A stretch of 64,000 nucleotides of DNA from contig NZ_JAAIKB010000007.1 of the NCBI RefSeq assembly GCF_011040385.1, positions 229,457-293,456 on the forward strand, read 5' to 3'. The DNA comes from Falsiroseomonas algicola. Lineage in GTDB: Bacteria; Pseudomonadota; Alphaproteobacteria; Acetobacterales; Acetobacteraceae. The position numbers were made by a program, and so were the translations under genes. The notes below the pieces were generated by a model. The model was not told the origin of the DNA and made no database searches. It saw only the letters and a program-made list of their open reading frames with translations. Numbering within the stretch: position 1 is the stretch's first letter; the number at the start of each line of letters is the position of its first letter. This document shows positions 9,685 to 19,112 of this stretch, piece after piece.

Positions 9685-11919
9685 ATGCCGGATGACATCA
9701 AGGCGGTCCCCCCGGGGGGCAACGAACGAGAGACGCGCCTCGCCGATGCGCTGTCGGAGCGCTACCTGGCCTATGCGCTGTCCACCATCGTCAGCCGGTC
9801 CCTGCCGGATGTCCGGGACGGGCTGAAGCCGGTCCATCGCCGGCTGCTCTACGCCATGCACCAGCTGAAGCTGGACCCGGCCGCCGGCTTCAAGAAATGC
9901 GCCCGCATCGTCGGCGACGTGATGGGCAAGTACCACCCCCATGGCGACAGCAGCATCTATGAGGCGCTGGTCCGCCAGGCGCAGGATTTCGCCGCGCGCT
10001 ACCCGCTGGTCGAGGGCCAGGGGAATTTCGGCAATATCGACGGCGATAACGCCGCGGCCATGCGCTACACGGAAGCGCGGCTGACCGAGGTCGCGCAGGC
10101 GCTGCTCGAGGGGATCGAGGAGAATGCCGTCGATTTCCGCGCCACCTATGACGGGGAGGAGAAGGAGCCGCTGGTCCTGCCGGCCGCCTTTCCGAACCTG
10201 CTGGCCAATGGCGCGGCCGGCATCGCGGTGGGCATGGCGACCTCCATCCCGCCGCACAATGCGGGCGAACTCTGCGGCGCCGCCCTTGCGCTGATCGAGA
10301 ACCCCGGCGCCAGCGTCGATGACCTGCTGAAGCACGTGAAGGGGCCCGATTTCCCGACCGGCGGCCTGCTGGTGGAATCCGCCGAAAGCATCCGGGAGGC
10401 CTATGCGACGGGCCGCGGCGGCTTCCGCCTGCGCGCGCAGTGGAAGACGGAGCCGCTGAAGAACGGCACCTGGCAGATCGTGGTCACGGAGATCCCCTAC
10501 CAGGTCCAGAAGTCGCGCCTGATCGAGCAGATCGCGCAGCTGATGGAGGAGAAGAAGCTCCCGCTGCTCGGCGACGTCCGCGACGAAAGCACCGACATCG
10601 TCCGCCTGGTGCTGGAGCCCAAGACCCGCGCGGTCGATCCGAAGATGCTGATGGAGACGCTGTTCCGCAATTCGGCGCTGGAGACGCGCTTCCCGCTGAA
10701 CATGAACGTGCTGGATGCCGACCGCACGCCCCGCGTGATGGGGCTGAAGGAGGTGCTGCGCTGCTGGCTGGACCACCGGCACGTCGTGCTGGTGCGGCGG
10801 TCGGAGCACCGGCTGGCGGCGATCGCGAAGCGGCTCGAGATCCTGGACGGCTACCTCATCGTCTATCTCAACCTCGACGAGGTCATCCGCATCGTCCGCT
10901 ACGAGGACAAGCCGAAGGAGGCGCTGATGAGCACCTTCTCGCTGACCGACGTCCAGGCGACCGCCATCCTCGACATGCGGCTGCGCGCGCTCCGCAAGCT
11001 GGAGGAGATGGAGATCCGGAAGGAGCACGCGAAGCTCAGCGCGGAGCAGAAGCGGCTGCAGGGGCTGCTGGCGAGCGAGGCGAAGCGCTGGACCGCGATC
11101 GGCAAGGAGATCGAGGAGACGCGCCGGAAATTCGGCGAGGAGACGGCGCTCGGCAAGCGGCGGACCGAGGTCGGCGGCGTGCTGGCCGACATCGTCGTGG
11201 ATGAGAACGCCTTCGTGGAGCGGGAGCCGATCACCGTCATCCTGTCGGAGAAGGGCTGGATCCGCGCCCAGAAAGGGCATCTGCCCGCCGATGCGGAACT
11301 GCGCTTCAAGGAAGGCGACGCGCTGAAATACGCGCTGCATGCGGAAACCACCGACCGCATCGTCATCGTCGCCACCAACGGCAAGGCCTTCACCCTGAAG
11401 GCCGACGCCATCCCCCGCGGACGTGGCGATGGCCAGCCCGTGCGCCTCATGCTCGACCTGACCAATGAGGACGACGTGGTGACGATGTTCGTCCACAAGG
11501 ACGGCATCCGCTACCTCGTCGCCGGACAGGACGGGAAGGGCTTCCTGGTGAAGGGGGAGGACCTGCTGGCGGAGAAGCGGACGGGCAAGCAGGTGCTGGT
11601 GCTCGACCCCGGCAAGGAAGCCGTCTGCTGCAAGCCGGCCGAGGGCGACATGGTCGCCGTGCTGGGCGACAACCGGAAGCTGCTCATCTTCCCGCTGGAA
11701 CAGGTGCCGGAGATGACGCGCGGCCGCGGCGTGCAGCTGCAGGGCTACAAGGATGGCGGCCTGGCGGATGTGCAGGTGTTCTTCGCCAAGGCCGGGCTGC
11801 GCTGGAAATACGGCTCCGGCTTCCGGACGGAGACGGATCTGCGGGAGTGGCGCGGCAATCGCGCGGGTGCGGGCAAGCAGCCGCCGAACGGCTTTCCGCG
11901 CAGCAACCGCTTCGAGTGA
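9685..11919 (+). CDS. parC: DNA topoisomerase IV subunit A
   Basis: ParC is the DNA-cutting subunit of topoisomerase IV, which unlinks daughter chromosomes together with ParE. The 744-residue length, the short N-terminus and the six-blade C-terminal region fit ParC better than GyrA. The active-site tyrosine is Tyr128 in AMRYTEARL. The quinolone region reads [13 protein letters not shown]; Ser89 and Glu93 match E. coli Ser80 and Glu84, so no classical resistance substitution is present. parE is not in the window. The stop lies 7 bases from the convergent transporter gene. Confidence 0.93.
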   Translation: MPDDIKAVPPGGNERETRLADALSERYLAYALSTIVSRSLPDVRDGLKPVHRRLLYAMHQLKLDPAAGFKKCARIVGDVMGKYHPHGDSSIYEALVRQAQDFAARYPLVEGQGNFGNIDGDNAAAMRYTEARLTEVAQALLEGIEENAVDFRATYDGEEKEPLVLPAAFPNLLANGAAGIAVGMATSIPPHNAGELCGAALALIENPGASVDDLLKHVKGPDFPTGGLLVESAESIREAYATGRGGFRLRAQWKTEPLKNGTWQIVVTEIPYQVQKSRLIEQIAQLMEEKKLPLLGDVRDESTDIVRLVLEPKTRAVDPKMLMETLFRNSALETRFPLNMNVLDADRTPRVMGLKEVLRCWLDHRHVVLVRRSEHRLAAIAKRLEILDGYLIVYLNLDEVIRIVRYEDKPKEALMSTFSLTDVQATAILDMRLRALRKLEEMEIRKEHAKLSAEQKRLQGLLASEAKRWTAIGKEIEETRRKFGEETALGKRRTEVGGVLADIVVDENAFVEREPITVILSEKGWIRAQKGHLPADAELRFKEGDALKYALHAETTDRIVIVATNGKAFTLKADAIPRGRGDGQPVRLMLDLTNEDDVVTMFVHKDGIRYLVAGQDGKGFLVKGEDLLAEKRTGKQVLVLDPGKEAVCCKPAEGDMVAVLGDNRKLLIFPLEQVPEMTRGRGVQLQGYKDGGLADVQVFFAKAGLRWKYGSGFRTETDLREWRGNRAGAGKQPPNGFPRSNRFE

Positions 11920-11926
11920 GGGTGGC

Positions 11927-13732
11927 TCACAGCGGCCAGAAGACCAGCAGCATGGGCACGGCGACCGCGACGACGATGACCTCCAGCGGCAGGCCGAGCC
12001 GCCAGTAGTCGCCGAAGCGGAAGCCGCCCGGCCCCAGGATCAGCGTGTTGTTCTGGTGGCCGATCGGCGTCAGGAAGGCGCAGGAGGCGCCGATGGCGAC
12101 CGCCATCAGGAAGGCATCGGCGCTGACCGAAAGCTGGCCCGCCGTCTGCACCGCGATCGGGCACATCACCGCCGCCGTCGCCGCATTGTTGATGACATCC
12201 GACAGCGTCATGGTCGCGACCAGGATCACGACCAGCGCGATGACGGCCTGGCCATCGACCTGGTCCAGGATGAAGCGCGCCAGCACCTCCGCCGCGCCGG
12301 TCGTCTCCATCGCGCCGGCCACCGGGATCAGCGCGGCCAGCAGCACCACGACGGTCCAGTCCACCGCCGCATAGATGCCGCGGGGCGAGACGACGCGCAG
12401 CGCCATCGCCGCCAGCACGCCCCCCGCGAAGGCGACGGCGGAACTGGCAAGGCCGGAGGCGGCGAGGCCGATGGCACCCAGCATCACCCCGGCCGCCGCC
12501 CAGGCCTGGCGCGCCGCCGGCAGGCGCAGCGTCCGGCTGGCCAGCGGCACGCAGCCGAACTGGGTGGCGAATTCGGCCAGCGCCTCCGGCGCGCCCTGCA
12601 GCATCAGGACATCGCCCGGCCGCACCCGCTCGGTCCGGAGCCGCGTGATCCGCTGCGTCCCCTGGCGGGAGATGGCGAGCAGGTTGACCGCATAGCGGTC
12701 GCGCAGCCGGATATCGGTGGCGGAGCGGCCGACGATCGCGGCGGCCGGCATGACCGCATATTCGGTCAGCGCCAGGTCGTCATCGGCCGCCGCCGCGGGC
12801 GTCTCCTCCTCCGCCGGCGTCGCCGCGCCGTCGGTGGCGACGGGCACGTCCTCCTCCAGCGCCAGGCCGAGGGTGGAGAGGGTGGCGGCCAGGCCCTCCG
12901 GCCGCGCCTCGATCACCAGGATGTCGCCGGCCTCCACGCGGTGCTGGGGCGGCGGCGCGGGGATGCGGACCTCGTGCCGGATCAGCCCGACGACCTGCGC
13001 ATCGGCGGAATCGAGCGCCGCCTCGATCTCCCGCAGCGTCATGCCCGCGGCGGCGCTGTCCTCCGCCACCCGCGCCTCGGTCATGTAGCTGCCGATGTCG
13101 AAGGCCTCGGCGCCGCGACGCTCGCGCGCCGGAACCAGCCAGCGTGCCGCCACCACCACGAAGGCGACGCCGGCCAGGGCGACGGCGACGCCGACGGGCG
13201 CGAAGTCGAACATCGCGAAGCGCTCGCCGCCCGCCTCCGCGCGGAAGCCGGCGACGATGAGGTTGGGTGGCGTGCCGATCAGCGTCGTCATGCCGCCGAG
13301 GATGGAGCCGAAGGCCAGCGGCATCAGCACCTGGCCGGGCGGCAGCCCCTCCCGCGCCGCCAGCTGGATCGCGATCGGCATCAGCAGCGCCAGCGCGCCG
13401 ACATTGTTCATGAAGGCGGACAGCACCGCGGCCAGTGCCGTGATGGCGGCGACGCTGACCACCGGCCGGCCCCCACGCGGCAGCATCACGCGGGCCAGCG
13501 CATCCACGGCGCCGGAGCTCTGCAGCCCGCTGCTCAGCACCAGCACGCAGGCGACGGTGATGACGGCGGCATGGCCGAAGCCTGCGAAGGCCGCCTCGCC
13601 CGGCACCAAGCCGAGCGCGACGGCGGCGAGCAGCGCGCCCATCGCCACCATGTCGTGGCGCCACCGCCCCCAGGCGAACATGACAAGGGTAGCCAGCAGG
13701 AGTCCCGTGATGAGGACCTGGTCGCGGCTCAT
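11927..13732 (-). CDS. SLC13-family (DASS/ArsB-like) anion transporter with two TrkA-C domains
   Basis: This inner-membrane secondary transporter has 601 residues. An N-terminal membrane half (about 1-200, with AFMNNVGALALLMP and LIGTPPNLIV) and a C-terminal half (about 400-601, with SDVINNAATAAVMCPIA and LTPIGHQNN) carry the paired hairpin motifs typical of SLC13 sodium/sulfate-dicarboxylate carriers. Between them are two RCK_C/TrkA_C regulatory domains (about 215-300 and 315-395, each with the GDxLxI/L element). This arrangement is usual for bacterial sulfate or dicarboxylate permeases. The substrate cannot be fixed from sequence and neighbours give no clue. Confidence 0.87.
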   Translation of the reverse strand: MSRDQVLITGLLLATLVMFAWGRWRHDMVAMGALLAAVALGLVPGEAAFAGFGHAAVITVACVLVLSSGLQSSGAVDALARVMLPRGGRPVVSVAAITALAAVLSAFMNNVGALALLMPIAIQLAAREGLPPGQVLMPLAFGSILGGMTTLIGTPPNLIVAGFRAEAGGERFAMFDFAPVGVAVALAGVAFVVVAARWLVPARERRGAEAFDIGSYMTEARVAEDSAAAGMTLREIEAALDSADAQVVGLIRHEVRIPAPPPQHRVEAGDILVIEARPEGLAATLSTLGLALEEDVPVATDGAATPAEEETPAAAADDDLALTEYAVMPAAAIVGRSATDIRLRDRYAVNLLAISRQGTQRITRLRTERVRPGDVLMLQGAPEALAEFATQFGCVPLASRTLRLPAARQAWAAAGVMLGAIGLAASGLASSAVAFAGGVLAAMALRVVSPRGIYAAVDWTVVVLLAALIPVAGAMETTGAAEVLARFILDQVDGQAVIALVVILVATMTLSDVINNAATAAVMCPIAVQTAGQLSVSADAFLMAVAIGASCAFLTPIGHQNNTLILGPGGFRFGDYWRLGLPLEVIVVAVAVPMLLVFWPL

Positions 13733-13843
13733 GCGCCGGCACGCTCCGTTTCGGATGTGCCGCCGTGAACCCGGATCGGCCGGGTCCGTTCCCGCGAATG
13801 GCGAAGAGGGGCGGGGAAACGTGCCGCGCGGCGCGGCAGGCGG

Positions 13844-14626
13844 TCAGAGACCGGAGACGCTGACCTTTTCCTGCCCCTCGACGCCGAGGGCAGGCGCCTC
13901 CTCCTGGTCCGGCAGCACGCGCCAGACGCCGCCGGACAGTGTCTCGCTGGGGCGGAAGCGGGCCTTGTAGGCCATCTTCGGGCTCTGGGGGACCCAGTAG
14001 CCGAGATAGACGTAGGGCAGGCCGAGGCTGCGGGCGCGCGACACCAGCCACAGGATGGCATAGGTGCCGAGGCTCCGGCGCGTCTCCTCCGGCGCATAGA
14101 AGGAATAGACCGCGGAGAGCCCGTCGCTCAGCCAATCCGTCAGGCAGGCGCCGAGCAGGCGGCCGCCGCCATCGCGGAACTCGACGACGCCCGTGGTGAT
14201 GGGCGTGTCCTCCACCATGGCGCGGTAGTCGTAGAAACCCATCGCCGCCATGTCGCCATCGCCGTGGCGCGCGCCCTGGTAGCGCTGGAACAGGGCGAAC
14301 TGCTCCGCGCTGGCGCGCGCCGGCATTTCCGCCGTCACGAGGTCGGCGTTGAAGCGCATGACCTTGCGTTGCGTGCGGTCGGGGGTGAAGGCGTCGGCCA
14401 CGATGCGGATCGGGATGCAGGCGCGGCAGCCCGGGCAGACCGGCGAATAGGCGATGTTGTGGCTGCGCCGGAAGCCCGCGCGGGACAGCCGGTCATGCAG
14501 CGCCTCCGCATCCCCGCCCGCCAGTTCGGTCACGATCTTCCGTTCCGTCCGGCCTGCCAGATAGGGGCAGGGCAGCGGCGCGGTGGTGTAGAAGAATTGC
14601 GGACGGCGGGTGGCGCGTTGGAGCAT
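13844..14626 (-). CDS. bpt: Aspartate/glutamate leucyltransferase (bacterial Ate homologue)
   Basis: This enzyme transfers leucine from Leu-tRNA to N-terminal Asp or Glu, creating N-degrons for ClpS/ClpAP. The 260-residue length is standard. Landmarks are the N-terminal FFYTTAPLPCPYL, the cysteine motif CPGCRACIPIR near residue 65, and the C-terminal acetyltransferase-like half with YVYLGYWVPQSPKMAYK. Family members are often annotated as arginyltransferases; the proteobacterial short form is the leucyl-type Bpt. clpS and clpA are not in the window. Confidence 0.92.
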   Translation of the reverse strand: MLQRATRRPQFFYTTAPLPCPYLAGRTERKIVTELAGGDAEALHDRLSRAGFRRSHNIAYSPVCPGCRACIPIRIVADAFTPDRTQRKVMRFNADLVTAEMPARASAEQFALFQRYQGARHGDGDMAAMGFYDYRAMVEDTPITTGVVEFRDGGGRLLGACLTDWLSDGLSAVYSFYAPEETRRSLGTYAILWLVSRARSLGLPYVYLGYWVPQSPKMAYKARFRPSETLSGGVWRVLPDQEEAPALGVEGQEKVSVSGL

Positions 14627-14665
14627 GTGTCTCAGGCTCTACTGTCCGCGCTGGCCGCTGGCAAA

Positions 14666-15169
14666 TCAACCATCCTCCGCCAGGAATCGCCCCGGGCGGG
14701 CTTCCGATCGCAACGCCGCGCTGCGCACGACAATGGTGTCGGAGAAGAGGTCGTGAAGGGTGCGGGAGCGGGAGGAGAAGAAGGCGGCCAGCAGCGGCAC
14801 GCCGCCCGCGGCCCAGGACAGGGCCAGCAGCGTGGTGCTGGTGAAGGCCTGGCCGAAGCTGGGATGGCCGGTGTCGGATTCCGACCGCACGACCAGCCCC
14901 ATCAGCGCCTGGCCCGGCGTGGCGGAAAGCGGGGATCCGATGGACAGCGTGCCGTAGAGGATGGGCAGCACCAGCCCCCAGGGCAGCATGAACAGCCCGC
15001 CCGCCAGGCCCAGCGTCAGCACGGCCAGCAGCCCTGTCCCGCCCCAGACCAGCCAGGACAGGATGAACAGGATCGCGCCATCGATCAGCCAGGCGGCGAC
15101 ACGGCGGCCGATCACGCCCTCGAAGGGGCGCGGCCGGTCATCGGCGTCGCTGGCGCGGTTCTGGTTCAC
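14666..15169 (-). CDS. RDD-family integral membrane protein
   Basis: This 167-residue membrane protein has the RDD signature near the start (RRVAAWLIDGAILF) and about three hydrophobic segments, ending with the family-typical RTLHDLFSDTIVV. Function is unknown; some RDD proteins act in ion homeostasis. I set the start at GTG 15169 because GGAG lies six bases before it. This makes the gene overlap the 3' end of the upstream acylase gene by 32 bp, which suggests coupled translation. Confidence 0.78.
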   Translation of the reverse strand: MNQNRASDADDRPRPFEGVIGRRVAAWLIDGAILFILSWLVWGGTGLLAVLTLGLAGGLFMLPWGLVLPILYGTLSIGSPLSATPGQALMGLVVRSESDTGHPSFGQAFTSTTLLALSWAAGGVPLLAAFFSSRSRTLHDLFSDTIVVRSAALRSEARPGRFLAEDG

Positions 15170-17525
15170 TGGGGACTCCGGGGGCTTCGGGCTTGAGGCG
15201 GATGGTCCCGGTCGTATTGGCCGGCACCCGCCCCAGGCGCACAACGTCACCATCCCGCCATCGTTGCAGCAGGTCATCCCAATGCGGTGAAAATGGGTGG
15301 CCCGACTGTCCCGTGGCGATGATGGCGACCGCGCCATCGGGATCGCCGAGGTCGAAGGCCGCGCGCAGCCCGGCCCCGTGCAGGTGGGCGTAGGGGTTGG
15401 CCCCGCCGCCCCGCATGCCGCCGCGCGACACCGTCTCCCCGTCACCGGGGCTCGGCATCTCCAGCCGCGTCATGGGGCCGAGCACGGGGAGGAAGCGCAG
15501 GATCGGGTGTTCGAAGGTGGCGACATGGGCGCGGCCCCAGGCCCACTTCGCCGGGTCGCTGCCCTGTGCCGCCTCGATCTCCGCCGTGGCGTCGGACAGC
15601 GCGCGGGCGAGCATCGCGTCGCAGCCGGCGGGCCCGCACCAGGCGGCGGCGCGGCCAGCGTCGGTCAGCAGCAGGCGGGTGAATTCCGCGCCCGGGCTGG
15701 TGCCTTCCGGCGCGCCGCCCTGCGCCAGCGCCAGGCGGCGGAAGGCGCGGAGCCAGGCGTGATAGATCAGCGGCTGCGGCGCGTCCGCCCGCATCGCGCC
15801 GTCCCAGTCCCGCAGCAGGGCCTGCGCACGCCCGGCCAGGCCCTGGGGCGCCGGCACGGCGAGCAGCCGGGGCAGCACCTCCCGCGCCAGCAGCGACACC
15901 ACGTCGTTCTGCATGGCAGCGAAGCCGGCGAGGTCATGGGTCGGCCGCTCGGCCAGCAGCTCCCGGATGCGGCGGAGGCGCCAGTCGCCATACCAGTCCA
16001 CGCCCAGGAAGACCGGATGGTCCGCCGGCGCCGGCCGCGAATTGGCGTTCGCGATCTGGCCGCTGGCCGGATTCTCGATGTGCGGCATGGCGTCGAAGGG
16101 CACGAAGCCGGTCCAGTCCATGCTGCCGTCCCAGCCCCGGGCGGGCAGGCGGCCATCGCCGGCGCGGCGGAGCGGCGTGCGGCCGACCAGGTATTGCGCG
16201 ATCGATCCCTCCGCCGAGGCCACCATCAGGTTCTGCGGCGGGCTGGTGAACAGGGAGGCGGCGCGCCGTGCCTCGGCCAGGGTGGTGGCGCGGTTCAGCG
16301 CCAGCAGCGCCTCCGCCGCCGTGTCGCGCGGCGCGAGGTTGGCCATGGAGACCGCGAGCACATAGCCCTGGTCGGCCGCCAGCCCATCGAGGCCGGAGAC
16401 GACCGGGCCGTGCCGCGTCTCCCTGACGCGCAGCACCTCCGGCTCCGCCCGGCCGCGCACGGCGATGCGTTCCTCCCGGATGGTGAAGGGGCGGGGGCCG
16501 TCCGGGGTGTCGTAGGCATCGGCGCCCGAGAGGCGTTCGACGAAGACGTCCTGCGTGTCCGAATGGGTGGTGGTGAAGCCCCAGGCCAGGCGCTCGTTCC
16601 GGCCGATGACGATGGCGGGCACGCCCGGCGCGGTGGCGCCGGCGCGGAAGCGGCCATCGGGGAAGTCGATGCGGGCGAGGTACCACAGGACGGGCGCCTG
16701 GAAGCCGAGATGCGGGTCGTTCGCCAGCAGCGGCGCGCCGGAGGCACTGCGCGCCCCCGTCACCGCCCAGGCATTGGACGCGCTGTCGGGCAGCGGCGCA
16801 TCGACGCCGAAGACCGGCACGGCCTCCAGGATGCGGGCCAGCGAGACGGCGCCGGGCAGGGAGGCGAGGTCCGGCCGCCCGGCGCTGGCATCGCGGGGCC
16901 AGAGGTCGTCGAGCCGGTCCGCCGGCAGGCTGGCCGCCTGCGCGGCATACTCCAGCTCCCGCCGCCAATTGCCGGAGAGCCACAGGCCCATCACCTTGCC
17001 CCAGAGCAGGCTGTCCACCGGCCGCCAGGGCTCCGGCTCCCCCAGCGCCAGGAATTCCGGCGCCGCCAGCCGCCCGCGCGCGGCGATCAGGGCATTCACC
17101 CCCTCCGCATAGGCCTCCAGCAGGTCGCGTGCCTCGGGGGAGAGTGCGGCGAGGTCGGATTCGGCGGATTGCACCAGGCCGAGGGTGCGGGAGAATCGGT
17201 CGAGGCGCAGCGCGCTGCCACCCGCGATCTCCGCCAGCCGGCCGGAGGCGCCGCGGCGCATCGCCTCCATCTGGAACATGCGGTCCCGCGCATGCAGCCA
17301 GCCCATCGCGACGGCGGCGTCGCGGTCGTTCGCGGCCTCGATGCGCGGGATGCCGTGTTCGTCAAGCGTGATGGCGACGGGGGCGGAGAGGGTCGGGATG
17401 CCCGGCTCCTCCCGCGCATCGGGGAGGCTGGAATTGACCAGGCCGAAGCCGAAGGCGACGGCGATGCCGGCCAGGACGAGCAGGAAGACGAGAAGCCGGC
17501 CCGCGAAGGCGAGGAAGGTGCGCAT
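15138..17525 (-). CDS. Penicillin acylase family Ntn-hydrolase
   Basis: The 795-residue precursor of an N-terminal-nucleophile amidase has an N-terminal hydrophobic segment (about 5-30) for export or anchoring. The alpha-chain region contains GIPRIEAANDRDAAVAMGW. The autocatalytic site and future beta-chain N-terminus is SNAWAV with nucleophile Ser250, followed by LLANDPHLGF. The spacer before Ser250 (about 225-249) is where maturation would cut. Members cleave penicillins, acyl-homoserine lactones or other amides; the sequence does not settle the substrate, so quorum quenching is only one option. It is followed by, and overlaps, the RDD gene. Confidence 0.9.
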   Translation of the reverse strand: MRTFLAFAGRLLVFLLVLAGIAVAFGFGLVNSSLPDAREEPGIPTLSAPVAITLDEHGIPRIEAANDRDAAVAMGWLHARDRMFQMEAMRRGASGRLAEIAGGSALRLDRFSRTLGLVQSAESDLAALSPEARDLLEAYAEGVNALIAARGRLAAPEFLALGEPEPWRPVDSLLWGKVMGLWLSGNWRRELEYAAQAASLPADRLDDLWPRDASAGRPDLASLPGAVSLARILEAVPVFGVDAPLPDSASNAWAVTGARSASGAPLLANDPHLGFQAPVLWYLARIDFPDGRFRAGATAPGVPAIVIGRNERLAWGFTTTHSDTQDVFVERLSGADAYDTPDGPRPFTIREERIAVRGRAEPEVLRVRETRHGPVVSGLDGLAADQGYVLAVSMANLAPRDTAAEALLALNRATTLAEARRAASLFTSPPQNLMVASAEGSIAQYLVGRTPLRRAGDGRLPARGWDGSMDWTGFVPFDAMPHIENPASGQIANANSRPAPADHPVFLGVDWYGDWRLRRIRELLAERPTHDLAGFAAMQNDVVSLLAREVLPRLLAVPAPQGLAGRAQALLRDWDGAMRADAPQPLIYHAWLRAFRRLALAQGGAPEGTSPGAEFTRLLLTDAGRAAAWCGPAGCDAMLARALSDATAEIEAAQGSDPAKWAWGRAHVATFEHPILRFLPVLGPMTRLEMPSPGDGETVSRGGMRGGGANPYAHLHGAGLRAAFDLGDPDGAVAIIATGQSGHPFSPHWDDLLQRWRDGDVVRLGRVPANTTGTIRLKPEAPGVPSEPEPRQRRR

Positions 17526-17600
17526 GGGCCGGGAGATGGACCGGCGGGGGCGGAAAGGGAAGCGGCGGCCCCGCGCCGCATCCTCACCCGCCCGCGCTGC

Positions 17601-18422
17601 TCATTTCTCCAGGTCCATGACGAAGCAATAGTCGCCGAGGCTGAGCGAGCCGTAGCCGCCGGGGAGGGTGACGCCAAGCTGGTTGCAGGTGCTGGTCTTC
17701 ACCTTGCGATAGCCGAGCAGGACGGCGAGGGTGACCGCGGTGGCCAGGATGCCGACCACGGCGACGACGGCGGTGGCGACGACCGCCAGGCAGATGATGG
17801 CGCAGCAGGCGACGATCACCCAATCCGCCGGGTTCTGGCGCAGGACCAGCGAGTCCGCGGGCAGCCCGAGGCGGCTCAGCACCAGGGCGCGGGCGGCCGG
17901 TGCGGCGTTGGCGGCCAGCAGCGGCTCCAGCGGCTTCGCCCAGTCGCCGGTGCAGACGATGCGGATGCGCGGCACGTCGCTTTCCGCCAGGTCCTTCACA
18001 TATTCGTAGAGCATGTCCGGCTTGGCGCCGGTGACAACCTTGTCGTTTACCACCGCGAGCAGGATGGCGCCGGCGGGCTGCGGCCAGGGCACCACCACGG
18101 GCACCGGCGCATTGGTGACGAAGGGTGATATGGTGACGGCGTTGGGGCCCTGCTTCACCTCCATCTTGAGCAGCAGGATGTCCGACGCATCGGCCACCGT
18201 CTTGGGTCCGAACGGCGTCATGACCTTGACGCTGTCCTGCCAGTTGGCGGAGGTGCCGCTGAACTGGCCCTGCGCATTGGTGCGGCCTTCCCAGATCAGG
18301 TCATCGCCGCGCCCGGGCGCATCGATGTCGTAGATCCGGATGTCGGCGCCGCTGACCGGCACCTGGGCGCCACCGGGACCGGGCGCGTGGACCAGGCGCC
18401 CGGCGATCGAGATGCTTGGCAT
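17601..18422 (-). CDS. Unrecognised protein with beta-rich N-terminal domain and C-terminal membrane hairpin
   Basis: I do not recognise this 273-residue protein. The first 75 residues (ISIAGRLVHAPG, SGADIRIYDID, WEGRTNAQGQFSG) look like a transthyretin-like or carboxypeptidase-regulatory beta sandwich. The middle (about 80-200) is a mixed alpha/beta region with no known motif. A 37-residue hydrophobic stretch at 201-237, long enough for two short membrane passes, is followed by a tail with two cysteines. There is no signal peptide. The ATG has GGGGGA eight bases upstream. It stands alone between the acylase and the next unknown gene. Confidence 0.6.
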   Translation of the reverse strand: MPSISIAGRLVHAPGPGGAQVPVSGADIRIYDIDAPGRGDDLIWEGRTNAQGQFSGTSANWQDSVKVMTPFGPKTVADASDILLLKMEVKQGPNAVTISPFVTNAPVPVVVPWPQPAGAILLAVVNDKVVTGAKPDMLYEYVKDLAESDVPRIRIVCTGDWAKPLEPLLAANAAPAARALVLSRLGLPADSLVLRQNPADWVIVACCAIICLAVVATAVVAVVGILATAVTLAVLLGYRKVKTSTCNQLGVTLPGGYGSLSLGDYCFVMDLEK

Positions 18423-18554
18423 TGCTTCGTCCCCCCATGGGGCGGCCAGTCATTGGTCGCCGGGAACGATGCTAGACGCGACACAGCCCTGGCGTGTGTC
18501 GCCCTGTTTCGCTGCAATCGCCCCGGCCGGCAGGCGGCCGGAGCGCTTCCTGCG

Positions 18555-19112
18555 TCACGCCTTGCGGGGCGTCCCGATCGACTCCAGCCGCTTCACGAAG
18601 GCCTCCCGCGCGGCCTCGAAGCTCTCCTCCAGCTTCGTGGGCAGCGCATCGGCGTTCTGCTGGTCCACATACCAGGCGCCGCCGGTCTCGGCCTCGTCCT
18701 CCAGCGTGCGGATCCAGCCGATGGCGGCGATGGCATCGCCGCGGCGGTGGCTGAGGTAGCGATCCGCCGCCACCGCCTTGCTGCGCTGCCGCCCGCCGAC
18801 CTTGGGCTTGCCGTCCGCGCCCGTGAACTTGTGGGGCTGGGCGGTGCCCGCGGGGGGCGAGAGGTCAAAGACCCCCGCCAGCTCCACGGCCAGCGCCGTC
18901 AGCTGCTCCACCGCCGCGGTGGTCGCGGTGGCGGCGGCCGTGCTGCCGCCACGCGTCGGTGCGGGCGGCGGGGGCAGGGCTTCCAGCATGGCGCGCGCCT
19001 GGGCGTGCAGCTTGGACCGCTTCGGGTCCGCCAGGATGCGTTCGGCATTGGCGCGGAGGTTGGCGAGCTCCGCCTTGTCCTTGCCGCTGTAGTCCATCGG
19101 GTTCGTGCTCAC
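18555..19112 (-). CDS. Unrecognised soluble protein coupled to aldehyde dehydrogenase gene
   Basis: This 185-residue protein has no motif that I know. It is charged and mostly helical by composition: an N-terminal helix (DKAELANLRANAERILAD), a low-complexity Pro/Ala/Thr linker at about 46-65, and a C-terminal helical region (KLEESFEAAREAFVKRLES). The sequence KFTGADGKPKVGGRQRSK is basic and may bind nucleic acid, but that is speculation. Its GTG start overlaps the stop of the upstream aldehyde dehydrogenase as GTGA, so the two are very likely cotranscribed. Confidence 0.6.
   Translation of the reverse strand: MSTNPMDYSGKDKAELANLRANAERILADPKRSKLHAQARAMLEALPPPPAPTRGGSTAAATATTAAVEQLTALAVELAGVFDLSPPAGTAQPHKFTGADGKPKVGGRQRSKAVAADRYLSHRRGDAIAAIGWIRTLEDEAETGGAWYVDQQNADALPTKLEESFEAAREAFVKRLESIGTPRKA

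Noticed and set aside
8353..11496. 1047-codon open frame on the minus strand over the chemoreceptor and parC
   Set aside because: Both plus-strand genes are unmistakable; the long antisense frame follows from high GC and has no domain.
9685..11919. Annotation of the topoisomerase gene as gyrA
   Set aside because: Length of 744 residues and an N-terminal region typical of alphaproteobacterial ParC argue for topoisomerase IV.
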